From assembly GCF_029916425.1 (NCBI RefSeq), contig NZ_JAHAVQ010000005.1, positions 1-64,000 of the forward strand: 64,000 nt of DNA, in the 5' to 3' direction. Below are positions 18,929 to 29,198 of this stretch, piece after piece; the first letter of the stretch is position 1, and each line of letters begins with the position of its first letter. The position numbers and the translations under genes were made by a program. Under the pieces are notes generated by a model that was given only the letters and a program-made list of their open reading frames with translations, made no database searches and had not been told where the DNA came from. This stretch comes from Liquorilactobacillus sicerae. GTDB lineage: Bacteria > Bacillota > Bacilli > Lactobacillales > Lactobacillaceae.

Positions 18929-19784
18929 TATTAATGCCACTTTCAATTTCAGCTACTTTGTCTAGCGAATATCGACCTAACTTGCCTCGACGGCAATCAA
19001 AAATTATCCGTTGACTAGCCCGTTCATAATCATCTTTCATGCCTAAATTTTTAGTGATTTTTAGCAGCAGATCAGGCAAAGGCAAAGTTAAATCAGCTGG
19101 CACCAGGTGATAACGGTTCAATAAATTATTTGGTTGATCAGTTAAGAAAAAATTCAAAGCAAATAATGCAATATCATCAACAGCTACTAAGGCATCTTTG
19201 ATAGCACCAGTTAATGCCAGTTTTTGACCAATTATTTGATTCTCAAATTTTGGCCATAAAATACCTGGCGTATCTAATAAATCGAGATTTTTCCCGGCTT
19301 TTAACCACTGCTGAGCTTTAGTTACACCTGGGCGATCACCAGTTTGTGCCGCTTTTTTCCCTACCAGATGATTCAGCAACGTTGATTTGCCAACATTTGG
19401 AATTCCCAAACATAATGCACGCATCCGTTTTCTTTGCAAGCCTTTTTTCTGTGCTGATTTGATCTTATCGGCTAAGAGCTGCTCAATTTTCTTTTCAAGC
19501 AGTTTAGGCTTTAAATTCAAACTGTCGATTGCAAGTGCTGGTTGTTGCTGTTGCTGATAGTAATTTAGCCAAGCTCGTGTTTCTTGTGGATCCGCTAAAT
19601 CACTTTTGGTTAAAATTAATAAGCTTGGTTTATTAGCCAGTAATTCTCCAATTTGCGGATTGCGAGCAGATTCCGGCAAGCGCGCATCGGTCAACTCTAG
19701 CGCAATATCAACCAAGCGCAGATTTTCTTTAATCTGTCTGATGGCCTTTGCCATGTGACCTGGATACCACTGAATATTTTTCAT
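18921..19784 (-). CDS. rbgA: Ribosome biogenesis GTPase YlqF/RbgA
   Basis: A circularly permuted GTPase needed for late assembly of the 50S subunit. It begins with [14 protein letters not shown], the usual family start, then the G4 motif TKSD (about 73), then G1 GIPNVGKST (about 130) and G3 DTPG (about 174), so the motif order is permuted. The ATG at 19784 has GGAAGG upstream. It is cotranscribed with lepB upstream and rnhB downstream. Confidence 0.95.
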   Translation of the reverse strand: MKNIQWYPGHMAKAIRQIKENLRLVDIALELTDARLPESARNPQIGELLANKPSLLILTKSDLADPQETRAWLNYYQQQQQPALAIDSLNLKPKLLEKKIEQLLADKIKSAQKKGLQRKRMRALCLGIPNVGKSTLLNHLVGKKAAQTGDRPGVTKAQQWLKAGKNLDLLDTPGILWPKFENQIIGQKLALTGAIKDALVAVDDIALFALNFFLTDQPNNLLNRYHLVPADLTLPLPDLLLKITKNLGMKDDYERASQRIIFDCRRGKLGRYSLDKVAEIESGINNG

Positions 19785-19804
19785 GTTTAATTCCTTCCGT
19801 TTAA

Positions 19805-20359
19805 CTAAAATTGATATAGCCACTTAAATTGATTTAAGGGCCAATAAACTAAGACAACCTTTCCTGTGACCCAACTCTTTTGAATTGGACCAATCGTACG
19901 AGAATCTTTGCTGATTCGACGATTGTCACCTAAAACAAAGTACTCATTGGCTGGGACCTTTTTAACGCCAATTAAACCCTTCAAAGAAAAATCCGAAGTG
20001 TAGTTCTCATTAGGATCAGCGGTTTCACTAGCAATAAAGAGTTCATTAATTTTTCGACCATTAATATACAAATGGTCATTATGATAATCTAAGCGATCTC
20101 CCGGGAGGCCAATAATTCGTTTAACATAGGTCACATTATTTGGAGTTTTAAAGATAACGATATCAAAGCGGCGTAGCTTATGTGGTAAGGTCACTAAAAC
20201 TTCTTGCTTGGAATGCAGGGTCGGTTCCATAGAATTGCCCTCAATTTGCACAGGAATTAGTAAAAAAGATCGAACGAACAGAGCAATTAGGCCAGCCCAA
20301 AAAATCAGTGTCAGCCAATATCGCCACGGAAAATTCTTTTGCTTTTTTTGCTTTTCCAA
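19805..20359 (-). CDS. lepB: Signal peptidase I (second copy)
   Basis: 184 residues. A short basic N-terminus is followed by a membrane segment (about 15-36), the catalytic Ser43 in GNSMEPTL, Lys80 in YVKRIIGLPGD, and LGDNRRISKDSR near the C-terminus. It is more compact than the copy at 151-756, with a shorter insert between the catalytic residues. It is the first gene of a lepB-rbgA-rnhB transcript, starting at a TTG with AGGAG eight bases upstream. It is the more likely housekeeping copy, by genomic position. Confidence 0.94.
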   Translation of the reverse strand: MEKQKKQKNFPWRYWLTLIFWAGLIALFVRSFLLIPVQIEGNSMEPTLHSKQEVLVTLPHKLRRFDIVIFKTPNNVTYVKRIIGLPGDRLDYHNDHLYINGRKINELFIASETADPNENYTSDFSLKGLIGVKKVPANEYFVLGDNRRISKDSRTIGPIQKSWVTGKVVLVYWPLNQFKWLYQF

Positions 20360-20462
20360 AATGCCAACTCCTAAACAAAGTTCTGCTTGTTCTTTTTACG
20401 ATTGTTACCCTCTCAAATATTATAACAATCATTTTTTGATCTAGCGACCTTTAAAAGCTTGA

Positions 20463-20500
20463 TTTAAAAAAGTTGTGAAAATTTTAATTTCCACAACTCC
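20463..20500 (-). terminator. Terminator downstream of the S41 protease gene
   Basis: Minus strand: GTTGTG and CACAAC arms plus flanking A/T pairs, followed by TTTTTTAAAT. Confidence 0.7.
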
Positions 20501-20511
20501 TTTATTGATTA

Positions 20512-21939
20512 TTATTTGACAGCTTCAATTGCTCGCTGATAAGCTGGATCATTTTTACTTAATTTAGTAGCAATCTTAGCTTCCAAAGCATTGACTGTTT
20601 TGGCATCTGCATTTCCAGAAACTGTCAGATTATTATCTTGCTGGAACTTTTTAACAGCTGTGGTCGTTTGATCGCTGTAATAACCATTTACATCACCTGG
20701 CTGATACCCCAGAGCTTGCAAGAGAGTCTGCAGCTTTTTAATTTGTTTTGAAACTTGTCCGTTTTGGTAAGTTTTTTTAGTATCAATCGCTGTCTGATAA
20801 GCATATTTTGGATAATCAACTTTAATGGTTGGTTGCAAACCTTTATGATTGATCCAATCGCCATCTGGAGTCAACCATTTGGCAATCGTCATCTTTAATT
20901 CAGTCTTATCACTGAACGGCAAGGTATTTTGAACTGTTCCTTTACCATAAGACTTAGTTCCAATCAATTTTGCCCCAGCAGATTGATTCAAAGCGGCTGA
21001 AAAGATCTCAGCTGCACTAGCACTGCCACTATTGATCAAGACAACTGTTTTTCCAGTAATTTTATAACCATTGTCAAACTTTGAACCAGCCTTATAAACT
21101 TGGGCGGCTCCAGTTCTTTGTTTGACTTGCAACAACGTTTTGCCATTCTTAACAAAAATCGATGACATCTTCAAAGCCTGATCCATCAATCCACCAGGAT
21201 TATCACGCATATCAATAATAAATGATTTAGCACCTTTTTTCTGCAATTTTTTCAATTCAGCTTTAAATTCCTTAGCAGTATTTTCAGAAAAAGTTGAAAC
21301 TTTAACATAACCAATTGTTGGCTGGTCTTTAACTAGATGACCACTGACTGTTTTGACTGGAATCGTATCACGAACTAAAGTCTTAGTGAAAGTTTCATTT
21401 CCTCGTTTGATCGTTAAGGTAACTTTTGTCCCTTTTTTGCCGCGAATTAAATTAACTGCTTTGCTAAGCGAATAGCCACTAATCTTTTTATCATTGATTT
21501 TTTCGATAATATCATTTGCCTTTAGACCGGCTTTTTTAGCTGGAGTCCCATCGATTGGTGAAATAATTTTGATCTGAGAACCACTCTTTTGAACTTCAGC
21601 ACCGATGCCAGTGAAACTGCTGGAAATCGTATTATTAAGTGACTTAGTCTCTGACTTTGACATGTATTCAGAAAATGGATCACCCAATGCATCTACCATT
21701 CCATTGAGGGCACCATTAACCAACTTTTCTCGACTGACCTTCCGATAATAATTCTGATATAAAGCGGAATAAACCGTTCCAATTTTACCAAGTGAATTAC
21801 TGGTTGCTTCAGCTGCTTGCAAACGTTGGTCCATATAGTAATAGACACCGCCAGATCCTAGTAGTAAACAGATTAAACTTGAAATAATGACTGTTGGCCA
21901 GCCAAACTTTTTAACTTTTTTTTGATTTTTCTTGAACAT
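20512..21939 (-). CDS. S41 family C-terminal processing protease with peptidoglycan-binding domain
   Basis: A membrane-anchored serine protease of the CtpA/CtpB family. A basic tail and one membrane helix (about 13-32) are followed by a PDZ domain (about 110-180, IDGTPAKKAGLKANDIIEKI), the S41 catalytic core with Ser in NSGSASAAEIFSAAL (about 305) and Lys in KSYGKGTVQNTLPF (about 330), and a C-terminal peptidoglycan_binding_1 domain (LQTLLQALGYQPGDVNGYYS). This matches the usual 470-490-residue lactobacillal form. It probably acts at the cell wall on exported substrates. AAGGAG precedes the ATG. Confidence 0.92.
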   Translation of the reverse strand: MFKKNQKKVKKFGWPTVIISSLICLLLGSGGVYYYMDQRLQAAEATSNSLGKIGTVYSALYQNYYRKVSREKLVNGALNGMVDALGDPFSEYMSKSETKSLNNTISSSFTGIGAEVQKSGSQIKIISPIDGTPAKKAGLKANDIIEKINDKKISGYSLSKAVNLIRGKKGTKVTLTIKRGNETFTKTLVRDTIPVKTVSGHLVKDQPTIGYVKVSTFSENTAKEFKAELKKLQKKGAKSFIIDMRDNPGGLMDQALKMSSIFVKNGKTLLQVKQRTGAAQVYKAGSKFDNGYKITGKTVVLINSGSASAAEIFSAALNQSAGAKLIGTKSYGKGTVQNTLPFSDKTELKMTIAKWLTPDGDWINHKGLQPTIKVDYPKYAYQTAIDTKKTYQNGQVSKQIKKLQTLLQALGYQPGDVNGYYSDQTTTAVKKFQQDNNLTVSGNADAKTVNALEAKIATKLSKNDPAYQRAIEAVK

Positions 21940-21959
21940 TCTCAGTTCTCCTTATGTTT

Positions 21960-22184
21960 TTATTGCATTTTTTCAAGGTAGCTTTCCCAAGCTTGATCAA
22001 AAATTGTCATTGAGGGCAAATAACTGCCATTTAACTCCAAATAATTGGAAATTTCCTGATAGTTTTGTGATTGTTTGGGAAAACTTTGGTCAAAAAAAGC
22101 ATCATTAGCAAATTTTGCAATTGGTTCTGAACTATTGTCATTTCTTTCAGTCATTAAATACTGATAAAAGCTTTTACGAAACAT
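21960..22184 (-). CDS. YozE family (UPF0346) small protein
   Basis: A 74-residue protein with the YozE-like pattern: SFYQYLMTERNDNSSEPIAKFANDAFFDQSFPKQS at the start and an EISNYLELNG helix in the second half. The family is a small helical fold of unknown function, widespread in Firmicutes. It lies between the YpmS-like protein and the S41 protease in a tight four-gene minus-strand cluster. Confidence 0.88.
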   Translation of the reverse strand: MFRKSFYQYLMTERNDNSSEPIAKFANDAFFDQSFPKQSQNYQEISNYLELNGSYLPSMTIFDQAWESYLEKMQ

Positions 22185-22193
22185 TTTACCACC

Positions 22194-22826
22194 TTATTTT
22201 AATGGAATGTTGACCTTGAAAAGGAAGTTATTATTGCTCAAATCAATTTTTTTGGCGCGCACCGTCACTCCATGAAAGCCCTTGATTTGGCTTAAGTTTA
22301 GTCTAATTGTTTTGGCTTTGCTGTCAATCGTAACCCATTTGCCCAAGCGATAATTATTTTTAATGTAATTCAAAATAAATCCAGGTGGTGCATTTAAGGT
22401 TCCAATTGCGACTGATTTAGCATATAAAAGGATGTTGCCATCCGATGTAACGGTCGGCTCTGTATACAAAGAAAAAGAAACATTCTTTCCTAAAATCTTC
22501 GTTGTTCCTACTAAAATTGCTGCTTGATCAACATAAAACTTATATTTTAGTTTTTTATTTCTTTGCTGACGAGTCAAGTAGTAATTCATGACTGCGTTCA
22601 ACTGCTTTTTATTTAATTGAACATCAACCGAGGTATGTTTGCCCAAGTTCTTGGTTGATTGAGAAACTTGTTGCTGCTCAACATTTTTTCCAGTCAATTG
22701 TTGGACTAAAAACAAACTACTTCCTAGAATTAAGGCGAGTAAAATGATAAAAGCCCATTTCCAATAATTATGTTTCTTCGAGTTTTTAGCAAAACTCCGA
22801 CTCCTTTTTTTTAAATTATTATCCAA
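22194..22826 (-). CDS. YpmS family (DUF2140) membrane-anchored protein
   Basis: About 210 residues with a basic N-terminus, one membrane helix (WAFIILLALILGSSLFLV) and an extracytoplasmic domain with LNKKQLNAVMNYYL, FSLYTEPTV, GTLNAPPGFILNYIKNNY and a repeat of beta strands, as in YpmS. The function is unknown. The TTG at 22826 has GAGGAG seven bases upstream, and the upstream lipase gene stops three bases before it. The longer frame to 22853 would overlap that gene. Confidence 0.85.
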   Translation of the reverse strand: MDNNLKKRSRSFAKNSKKHNYWKWAFIILLALILGSSLFLVQQLTGKNVEQQQVSQSTKNLGKHTSVDVQLNKKQLNAVMNYYLTRQQRNKKLKYKFYVDQAAILVGTTKILGKNVSFSLYTEPTVTSDGNILLYAKSVAIGTLNAPPGFILNYIKNNYRLGKWVTIDSKAKTIRLNLSQIKGFHGVTVRAKKIDLSNNNFLFKVNIPLK

Positions 22827-22828
22827 AA

Positions 22829-23785
22829 TCAATCTCCTCTTCTTCCAAGCCAAGTTGTTTTATGTTTCATCATAGCAGTATAAAGTTTATCTGTCATATA
22901 ACGATAACCCTTTAAATTAGGATGAAAGTGATCCTTTGGTGATAAATAACTATTTTTTTCCTTTTGATTATCGAGTACATGAGTTAAATCCTTATTATTT
23001 AAAACAGTGATATCAGTCACTGAATTTTTCTTAAGCTGTTTAGTTTTATGATAATATTGACCAGTAGACATTTTCTGGTCAATATTGATCAGATATGCAT
23101 CTTTGGTTTGACCAACCACCTGCTTAGTAGCATTATTCCAAACGTTGGTATATTTTGTAAATTGATACATCGTTGGAAAGTAAACGTAAAACGGATTGTA
23201 AACTGAATAAACAAAAATCGGCGCCTTTGAATTGTACTGCCGAACAGTTTGCAATAATGATTTCAGCTTTTTCTGGTAAGTTTGCCGGGAACTGGTAACT
23301 GCTGAAGCAAGTTCCTGATCGGAAATGTTTGAAAAGCTTTTTTCTAAAACCTGCATCAAATCATTACCACCAACCGTCATGACAATCACATTAGCGTGCT
23401 TGATCTGTTGTTGAATCGCCGGCGTAGATTGTAAGCGATCTAATATTTGATCACTCCGATCACCCGCCTTGCCATAGTTGGAGGTCTGAACTTTAACATG
23501 CGGCAAAGTGTTCAGTTTTTCTTGAATTAAATGGACATAACCGCCTTGATCAGTCGTATCGCCAACTCCTTGAGTCAGCGAATCACCTAATCCAACCAGC
23601 TTAAGATGCCGAACTGAAACTTTTTTCACAGTTGAACTTTTGTTGGCAACTTGACTATTACTAGTTTTAGGCGTGATCGATTTTGATTGACTCAAGTAAA
23701 AAAACAATTGCCAAATTCCAAAGACCAGCAACGTGGCTAGAACCAAAGCTAAGCAGGATTTTAGAATTGATTTTATATTTTTCAA
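22829..23785 (-). CDS. SGNH/GDSL hydrolase (YpmR-like)
   Basis: An extracytoplasmic lipase/esterase-fold protein of 318 residues. An N-terminal membrane anchor (about 10-32) precedes the GDSL block GLGDSLTQGVGD (catalytic Ser), the oxyanion Gly/Asn in TVGGNDLMQ, and the C-terminal DHFHPNLKGY with Asp and His. A ypmR-ypmS pairing is also found in Bacillus. The substrate is unknown. Confidence 0.88.
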   Translation of the reverse strand: MKNIKSILKSCLALVLATLLVFGIWQLFFYLSQSKSITPKTSNSQVANKSSTVKKVSVRHLKLVGLGDSLTQGVGDTTDQGGYVHLIQEKLNTLPHVKVQTSNYGKAGDRSDQILDRLQSTPAIQQQIKHANVIVMTVGGNDLMQVLEKSFSNISDQELASAVTSSRQTYQKKLKSLLQTVRQYNSKAPIFVYSVYNPFYVYFPTMYQFTKYTNVWNNATKQVVGQTKDAYLINIDQKMSTGQYYHKTKQLKKNSVTDITVLNNKDLTHVLDNQKEKNSYLSPKDHFHPNLKGYRYMTDKLYTAMMKHKTTWLGRRGD

Positions 23786-23903
23786 ATTGCTTTCCTTTCT
23801 CTAGAATTTTATTTACCATGTTAGAATAATATTATCATAAAAAATGAACGTCGGTTAGTATAGCAAAAACTTTATTTTTAAAATAGAAATTGAGGCAATC
23901 TTA

Positions 23904-24503
23904 GTGAAAGTTTATTTTTTTAAAAAAGGTATTAATCATCAGTGGGTTTGGCTGGCATTTAGTCAAGGAATCTACTTAGCCGTCTTGATCAGCATTGGAA
24001 TAATTTTACTGCTGAAAAGCCGTTTATCAATTTGGCTGCTTTGCGCTAGCAGTTTAATCTTAGGCTTTATTAGTTTGAATGGCATTTTTCAAATTCTCAA
24101 TTACAGTCTAGCTAAAACTAGAGCAACAATTGTTTTTCAACGCTTAGCTACAATTAGTTTTTATCTATTAACTGGTAGTTTGCTATTTTACCCGACATTT
24201 TTATTGATTCCAAAGGTTCCCGGGAGTGGCTGGACTTTGTTTGGGATCGAACTTGCTTGGATAATAGCTGCAATTGTCTTAATAGCTGTCTTCAATTTGC
24301 GAGGCTCATTATTTTGGTCCTTAAGTGCTAGTTGGTTATTTTTATTAGCTTGCCTATTTACAACATTTCCTACTTGGTTGATCCTAATTGATGGACTATT
24401 ACTGCAAATTGGAATATTTTTTAAGTGGCAGCAATGGCTTATAACTGGCGATTTGATCAGCAGTTTAACAGTTGCTTGCTTTTTGTTAATTTTTATGAGC
24501 TAA
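23904..24503 (+). CDS. Hypothetical polytopic membrane protein
   Basis: I do not recognise a family. 199 residues with six hydrophobic segments, rich in Leu, Ile and Trp; two long helices lie in the first 70 residues and four after residue 85. It starts at GTG with a weak TGAGG site. It is a lone plus-strand gene between the divergent SGNH hydrolase and convergent folA. No charged or catalytic motif suggests a transport or enzyme role. Confidence 0.7.
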   Translation: MKVYFFKKGINHQWVWLAFSQGIYLAVLISIGIILLLKSRLSIWLLCASSLILGFISLNGIFQILNYSLAKTRATIVFQRLATISFYLLTGSLLFYPTFLLIPKVPGSGWTLFGIELAWIIAAIVLIAVFNLRGSLFWSLSASWLFLLACLFTTFPTWLILIDGLLLQIGIFFKWQQWLITGDLISSLTVACFLLIFMS

Positions 24504-24504
24504 A

Positions 24505-24546
24505 TCAAAAACGCCAAAGAATACTGATATTCTTCCCTGGCGTTGC
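24505..24546 (-). terminator. Terminator downstream of folA
   Basis: Minus strand: AACGCCA and TGGCGTT arms with partial inner pairing (AAGAATATCAGTATTCTT), followed by TTTTGATTT. On the plus strand it may also serve the membrane protein gene, though the T-run there is weaker. Confidence 0.7.
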
Positions 24547-24561
24547 TTTAACTTCAAATAT

Positions 24562-25074
24562 TTACTCCCGCTGCTCAGTTCGACGACGATATAGTTTAAA
24601 CTGATATGGATAACAATTTCGACTATTCATTTTTCCTTTTTTAGCCCAAACCAATTCAAAATTACCAGGAATTGGTGGCATTTTGACATCACCTGGAAAA
24701 TCAGCCGCAATTTTGGTCACATATAACCAATTAACTTGATCGGCAAAAGCGGTAAATAAACTTGCACCACCAATTATAAAAAACAATTGGGAATTGTCCT
24801 GCAAAATTTTTTTCAGTTCTTGTTTAGTATGCACAATCGTTATTTGTGAATTTCCTGCATATTGCTGATCATATTTTTGATCATGCGTTAAAAGGTAATG
24901 GTGTCGTTGCGGTAACAGGCCTGGAAAACTCTCAAATGTTCGGCGACCCATAATGATTGGATGGTGGAGAGTTACTCGCTTAAAATGAGCCAAATCAGCT
25001 GGCAAATGCCAAGGTAATTTTCCCCGATAACCGATGTGATGCTGAACGTCTTCGGCCCAGATAAATGCTAACAT
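24562..25074 (-). CDS. folA: Dihydrofolate reductase
   Basis: Reduces dihydrofolate to tetrahydrofolate with NADPH, recycling the folate oxidised by ThyA. The 170-residue protein shows IWAEDVQHHIGYRGKLPWHLPADLAHFK with the substrate-binding acidic residue (LPADL), PIIMGRRTFESF (about 40), and FFIIGGASLFTAF (about 97-109). It lies 20 bases downstream of thyA, the usual thyA-folA pair. Confidence 0.95.
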   Translation of the reverse strand: MLAFIWAEDVQHHIGYRGKLPWHLPADLAHFKRVTLHHPIIMGRRTFESFPGLLPQRHHYLLTHDQKYDQQYAGNSQITIVHTKQELKKILQDNSQLFFIIGGASLFTAFADQVNWLYVTKIAADFPGDVKMPPIPGNFELVWAKKGKMNSRNCYPYQFKLYRRRTEQRE

Positions 25075-25093
25075 TGCTCTAGTCCCCTTCTTG

Positions 25094-26050
25094 TTAGACA
25101 GCTACCGGTGCTTTGATTGCTGGAGCTGGTTGATAATTTTCAACTTTAATATCACTAACGTTAAATTCATCAATTTGTTGTTTATCAGGATTTAACCATA
25201 GTTTTGGTGCATCTTTTGGTTGCCGCTGCAACTGAATTTGTGCCTGTTGCAGATGATTCAAATATAAATGAGCATCACCCAGAGTATGAACAAATTCTCC
25301 AACTTGCAAACCAGTTTGTCGTGCAATTAAATGAGTTAATAAAGCATAACTGGCAATATTAAATGGCACACCTAAAAATGTATCTGCACTTCGTTGGTAC
25401 AGCTGACAACTTAATTTACCTTCATTAACATAAAACTGAAATAATGTATGACAAGGAGGCAAGGCGCTTTGCGGAACATCTTCAGGATTCCACGCAGTAA
25501 CGATCAAGCGCCTGGATGATGGTGTCTTGTTGATGCCATCGATCACATTTTGAATTTGATCAATCACTTGTCCATCACGCGTTTTCCAATGACGCCATTG
25601 AGCACCATAAACATCACCTAAATTCCCAAACTTTTCTGAAAATTGATCATCAGTTAAAATCCGCTGACAAAAAAGTTCTTTTTGTTTTAAGTACTCTCGT
25701 TTAAAATTTTCATCTTCCAACTGGCGCCGTCCAAAATCCGTCATATCAGGTCCATGATATGACGGACTGCTGATCCAATTTTTAAATGCCCATTCGTCCC
25801 AGATATGATTATGATGCTGCAATAAAAAACGAATATTGGTATCTCCACGCAAAAACCATAAAAGTTCACTTTTAATCAGTCCAAAAGCTACTTTCTTAGT
25901 CGTCAACAGTGGAAATCCTTGCTGCAGATCGAATCGCATTTGATAACCAAACAGACTCCGCGTACCGGTTCCTGTTCGGTCGTCTTTTTGGTGTCCGTAC
26001 TCTAAAATATCTCTTAATAATTGCAAATAAGGGCCTTCAACGACCGTCAT
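25094..26050 (-). CDS. thyA: Thymidylate synthase
   Basis: Methylates dUMP to dTMP using methylene-tetrahydrofolate. The 318 residues include [11 protein letters not shown] at the N-terminus, the catalytic Cys in [12 protein letters not shown] (about 200), [19 protein letters not shown], and [12 protein letters not shown]. An insertion of about 50 residues (TDFGRRQ to [10 protein letters not shown], about 95-150) is the type known from Lactobacillus ThyA and absent from the shorter E. coli form. Confidence 0.96.
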   Translation of the reverse strand: MTVVEGPYLQLLRDILEYGHQKDDRTGTGTRSLFGYQMRFDLQQGFPLLTTKKVAFGLIKSELLWFLRGDTNIRFLLQHHNHIWDEWAFKNWISSPSYHGPDMTDFGRRQLEDENFKREYLKQKELFCQRILTDDQFSEKFGNLGDVYGAQWRHWKTRDGQVIDQIQNVIDGINKTPSSRRLIVTAWNPEDVPQSALPPCHTLFQFYVNEGKLSCQLYQRSADTFLGVPFNIASYALLTHLIARQTGLQVGEFVHTLGDAHLYLNHLQQAQIQLQRQPKDAPKLWLNPDKQQIDEFNVSDIKVENYQPAPAIKAPVAV

Positions 26051-26074
26051 TATATTTGTCCTCCTTTGAAAAAC

Positions 26075-27964
26075 TTAAGCAAATTGACTTAATTCGTCCC
26101 AGCGTTTCATTTTTTGGTCAATTTCTAAGTCTAATTGGTCAATTTGTTGCTGCAGATCAGCTAATTGACTAAAGTCATTCCCAGGAACTTGCGTCATTTC
26201 CTGCTTGAGTTTAGCCTTTTGTGACTCCAGTTGATCAATTTGCTCTTCTAGCTGACCATATTCGATTTTTTCAGCATAAGTCAACTTGATTTTCTTTTTT
26301 GAGACAACTTGTTCCTGTGCTTTAATCTTTTGCTTTGGCTGAGCTTTTTCTGTTTTATTGATCCTTGATTTTCTTTGCTTTAAATAGGCACTTAACATGC
26401 CTGTAAAGCGTTCCACCTGACCATTACCGGTAAAGATCAACAACTGTTCAGCAGTTTTATCAAGAAAGTAACGATCATGTGAAACTGTGATCACCGTACC
26501 TTGAAAATCCTCAAGATAGTCTTCGAGAATCGTTAAAGTCTGAATATCCAAATCATTTGTCGGCTCGTCCAACAACAATACATTAGGCTGTTGCATCAAG
26601 ATTTTTAAAAGATATAATCGGCGCTGCTCACCACCAGAAAGTTTGCGGATCAGTACGCCATGCATATAACGTGGAAACAAAAAACGTTCAAGTAGCTGAA
26701 CAACGCTTAAATGATTGCCATTTTTATCGGTTACTTGCTGAGCAGTCGCTTTCAAATAATCAATTACTCGTGTATCAGGAGGCAATTGAGCAAACTGTTG
26801 ATGATAATAACCAACATTAACTGTTGGCCCAACAATCAACTCACCAGCATCAAGTGGCAATTGTTCAGCCAAAACATTCAGAAAACTGGTCTTTCCAGCT
26901 CCATTTGCACCAGTAATTCCAATTCTTTGGTCAGCTTGAATCAACAAGCTAAAGTCATTAATAATTGAATGTTTATCAATCTTTAAACAAGCATGTTTTA
27001 GTTCAATAACCTTTTTCCCTAATCTTTGTTGCCCAAGATTCAAATTAGCTTCAGTTTCCTCAGAGTGTTGCGAAACTCCAGCCTGCAACTGATTAAAGCG
27101 ACTGATCCGTGCCTGTTGTTTGGTACTGCGAGCTTTAGCACCAGTTCTCATCCAAGCTAGTTCTTTTTTATACAATTGCTTTTGTTTATGTTCAAGTTCT
27201 GCTTTTCCAGCTACTCTTTCAGCTTTTTGACTAACATATGCTTGATAGTTACCTTCATAAATGTAGAGTTCACCATAATCTAGCTCTAAGATTTTTTGAG
27301 CAACATGATTGAGAAAGTAACGATCATGCGTCACTACCAATAACGCACCTTTGAAACCGGCTAAATATTCTTCCAACCAGTCAATTGAGGAAAAGTCCAA
27401 ATGATTAGTCGGCTCATCTAAAATCAGCAAATCAGGATCTTGAATCAACACTTGAGCTAAGCCGACTCGTTTAACCTGTCCACCCGATAATTGACCAATT
27501 TTTTGATCAAGATCAGTGATTTTTAACTGAGTCAAAATTGTCTTGACTTGACTTTCAGCGTCCCAAGCAGCTAGTTGATTCATCCGTGCTTCTGCTGTTA
27601 AGTAATTCTGTTCTTTTTGCTGATCATTTGGATACTGACTATAAGCTCGCAAGGCTTGTTCATAATTTTGGGTGGCCTTAAAGATTGGTGCAGCTCCTTT
27701 AAAAATTGCGGTCATAATTGAATCCGCCACTTTCAGTTCGGGTTTTTGCTTTAAATATGCAATCCGATAGTCGTTAGGCTTGATCAAATCTCCCTGATCA
27801 GCCTGATCAACTCCCGCCAAGACGTTAAGCAGACTAGTCTTACCTGTTCCATTTACACCAATCAATCCTAAACGATCATGCTCGTTGATTATTAAGTTAA
27901 GATTTTCAAACAAGGTTTTTTCACCATATGTTTTACTTAAACTTTCAATTCGTAATGTCTGCAA
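26075..27964 (-). CDS. ABC-F family ATPase (Uup-like)
   Basis: A soluble protein with two ABC domains and no membrane part, of the class that binds the ribosomal E site. Walker A motifs are GVNGTGKTSLLN (about 37) and GANGAGKTSFLN (about 350). Signature motifs are LSGGQVKRVGLAQ and LSGGEQRRLYLLK; Walker B motifs are DEPTNHLD and DEPTNDLD. The interdomain linker is basic (KKELAWMRTGAKARSTKQ). A C-terminal coiled coil (about 555-629) with heptads of Leu/Ile/Gln is typical of Uup. An antibiotic-resistance role is not implied. Confidence 0.9.
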   Translation of the reverse strand: MQTLRIESLSKTYGEKTLFENLNLIINEHDRLGLIGVNGTGKTSLLNVLAGVDQADQGDLIKPNDYRIAYLKQKPELKVADSIMTAIFKGAAPIFKATQNYEQALRAYSQYPNDQQKEQNYLTAEARMNQLAAWDAESQVKTILTQLKITDLDQKIGQLSGGQVKRVGLAQVLIQDPDLLILDEPTNHLDFSSIDWLEEYLAGFKGALLVVTHDRYFLNHVAQKILELDYGELYIYEGNYQAYVSQKAERVAGKAELEHKQKQLYKKELAWMRTGAKARSTKQQARISRFNQLQAGVSQHSEETEANLNLGQQRLGKKVIELKHACLKIDKHSIINDFSLLIQADQRIGITGANGAGKTSFLNVLAEQLPLDAGELIVGPTVNVGYYHQQFAQLPPDTRVIDYLKATAQQVTDKNGNHLSVVQLLERFLFPRYMHGVLIRKLSGGEQRRLYLLKILMQQPNVLLLDEPTNDLDIQTLTILEDYLEDFQGTVITVSHDRYFLDKTAEQLLIFTGNGQVERFTGMLSAYLKQRKSRINKTEKAQPKQKIKAQEQVVSKKKIKLTYAEKIEYGQLEEQIDQLESQKAKLKQEMTQVPGNDFSQLADLQQQIDQLDLEIDQKMKRWDELSQFA

Positions 27965-27995
27965 ATTACCACTCTTTCATTCCTTAAGAATTACT

Positions 27996-29198
27996 TCAAA
28001 TTAGTTGCTTAGCTCGAGCCAATAAACTGTCTAATTGATTAGGCACCTTTTTCTCAACAACTTCAATTTCAAGCTGTTTTAAAATTTTACCTAATTTGGG
28101 GCCCGGTTTTAAATTAGAGTTTTTTAGTAAAATTCCACCATTAATTACCAACTCTTTGGTACTTTTAATTGGCAACTGCTGATAAATTTGTTGCAACTGA
28201 ATTAAATCTAAATTGATTCCAAGCAAATTTGCAGCTTCGCCAGCTTGTTGAATGATCGGCCAACCAAACTGATAAAGCTCACTAGGTTTTAAGTCACGTT
28301 GTGTCAGCAACAATAGAACTTGTAAAATTTTTTTGGTTTCTTCAATCAACTGATTGGAGCTTTTCCAAGATTTCAAAAAGTTTCCCAGTTTGGACGGTGA
28401 AAAATTCGCCAAATAAGCAAATAATCCCCAAGCAGCTGCGGCTGTTTTGAAATTCAACTTCGGCAAGGTCAACATTCTCTGTAAAGGTACTTGATAATCT
28501 CTCATTTGTGGACAATATCGAAATAGTCCTGTTTGGATAAAGGGAGCTAAACCAAGCTGAACATCTTGACCTAGCAAAAGCTTTTGCCATTCTTCATGGA
28601 TTCGTTCAACGGCAATTTTAAGCAACAATTCAGCATTTTGATCAATCGCTGCCAATGTTTGTGGTTCAATTTCAAAAGCCAGTTGACTAGCAAATCTGAC
28701 GGTTCGCATCATTCTTAAAGCATCTTCATGAAACCGTTCAGCAGGAACCCCAACTGCACGAATGATTCCTGCACGCAAATCAGTTAAGCCATTAAATAAA
28801 TCAATGACTTGACCAGCCGAGTCCATCGCCAAAGCATTGATCGTTAAATCACGCCGCTTTAAATCATCTTGCAATGATCTAACAAAGGTTACTTGGTCTG
28901 GGCGTCGAAAATCTTGATAACCTGATTCTGTCCTAAAAGTGGTAATTTCATAAGCAGCCGATTTAGCCAGTACAGTGACCGTCCCATGCTTAATTCCAGT
29001 ATCAACCGTTCGAGAAAATATCGACTTAATCTCAGCTGGATAGGCACTGGTTGCAATATCAACATCATGCGGCTGTTTGCCTAACAACAAATCACGAACA
29101 CTGCCACCAACAAAATAGGCTTCAAAACCTGCTGCTTGAATTTTGGTTAAAATTGGTAAAGCTTGCTGAAAAATGATCGGTAACTTTTCAACTATCAT
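27996..29198 (-). CDS. cca: CCA tRNA nucleotidyltransferase
   Basis: Adds or repairs the 3' CCA of tRNAs without a template. The 400 residues include the class II head motif [22 protein letters not shown] (about 32) with the catalytic Asp pair, the [11 protein letters not shown] motif (about 114), and [16 protein letters not shown] with the nucleotide-selection helix. It overlaps dapB by four bases (ATGA), so it is coupled to it, as in the Bacillus dapB-cca neighbourhood. Confidence 0.95.
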   Translation of the reverse strand: MIVEKLPIIFQQALPILTKIQAAGFEAYFVGGSVRDLLLGKQPHDVDIATSAYPAEIKSIFSRTVDTGIKHGTVTVLAKSAAYEITTFRTESGYQDFRRPDQVTFVRSLQDDLKRRDLTINALAMDSAGQVIDLFNGLTDLRAGIIRAVGVPAERFHEDALRMMRTVRFASQLAFEIEPQTLAAIDQNAELLLKIAVERIHEEWQKLLLGQDVQLGLAPFIQTGLFRYCPQMRDYQVPLQRMLTLPKLNFKTAAAAWGLFAYLANFSPSKLGNFLKSWKSSNQLIEETKKILQVLLLLTQRDLKPSELYQFGWPIIQQAGEAANLLGINLDLIQLQQIYQQLPIKSTKELVINGGILLKNSNLKPGPKLGKILKQLEIEVVEKKVPNQLDSLLARAKQLI

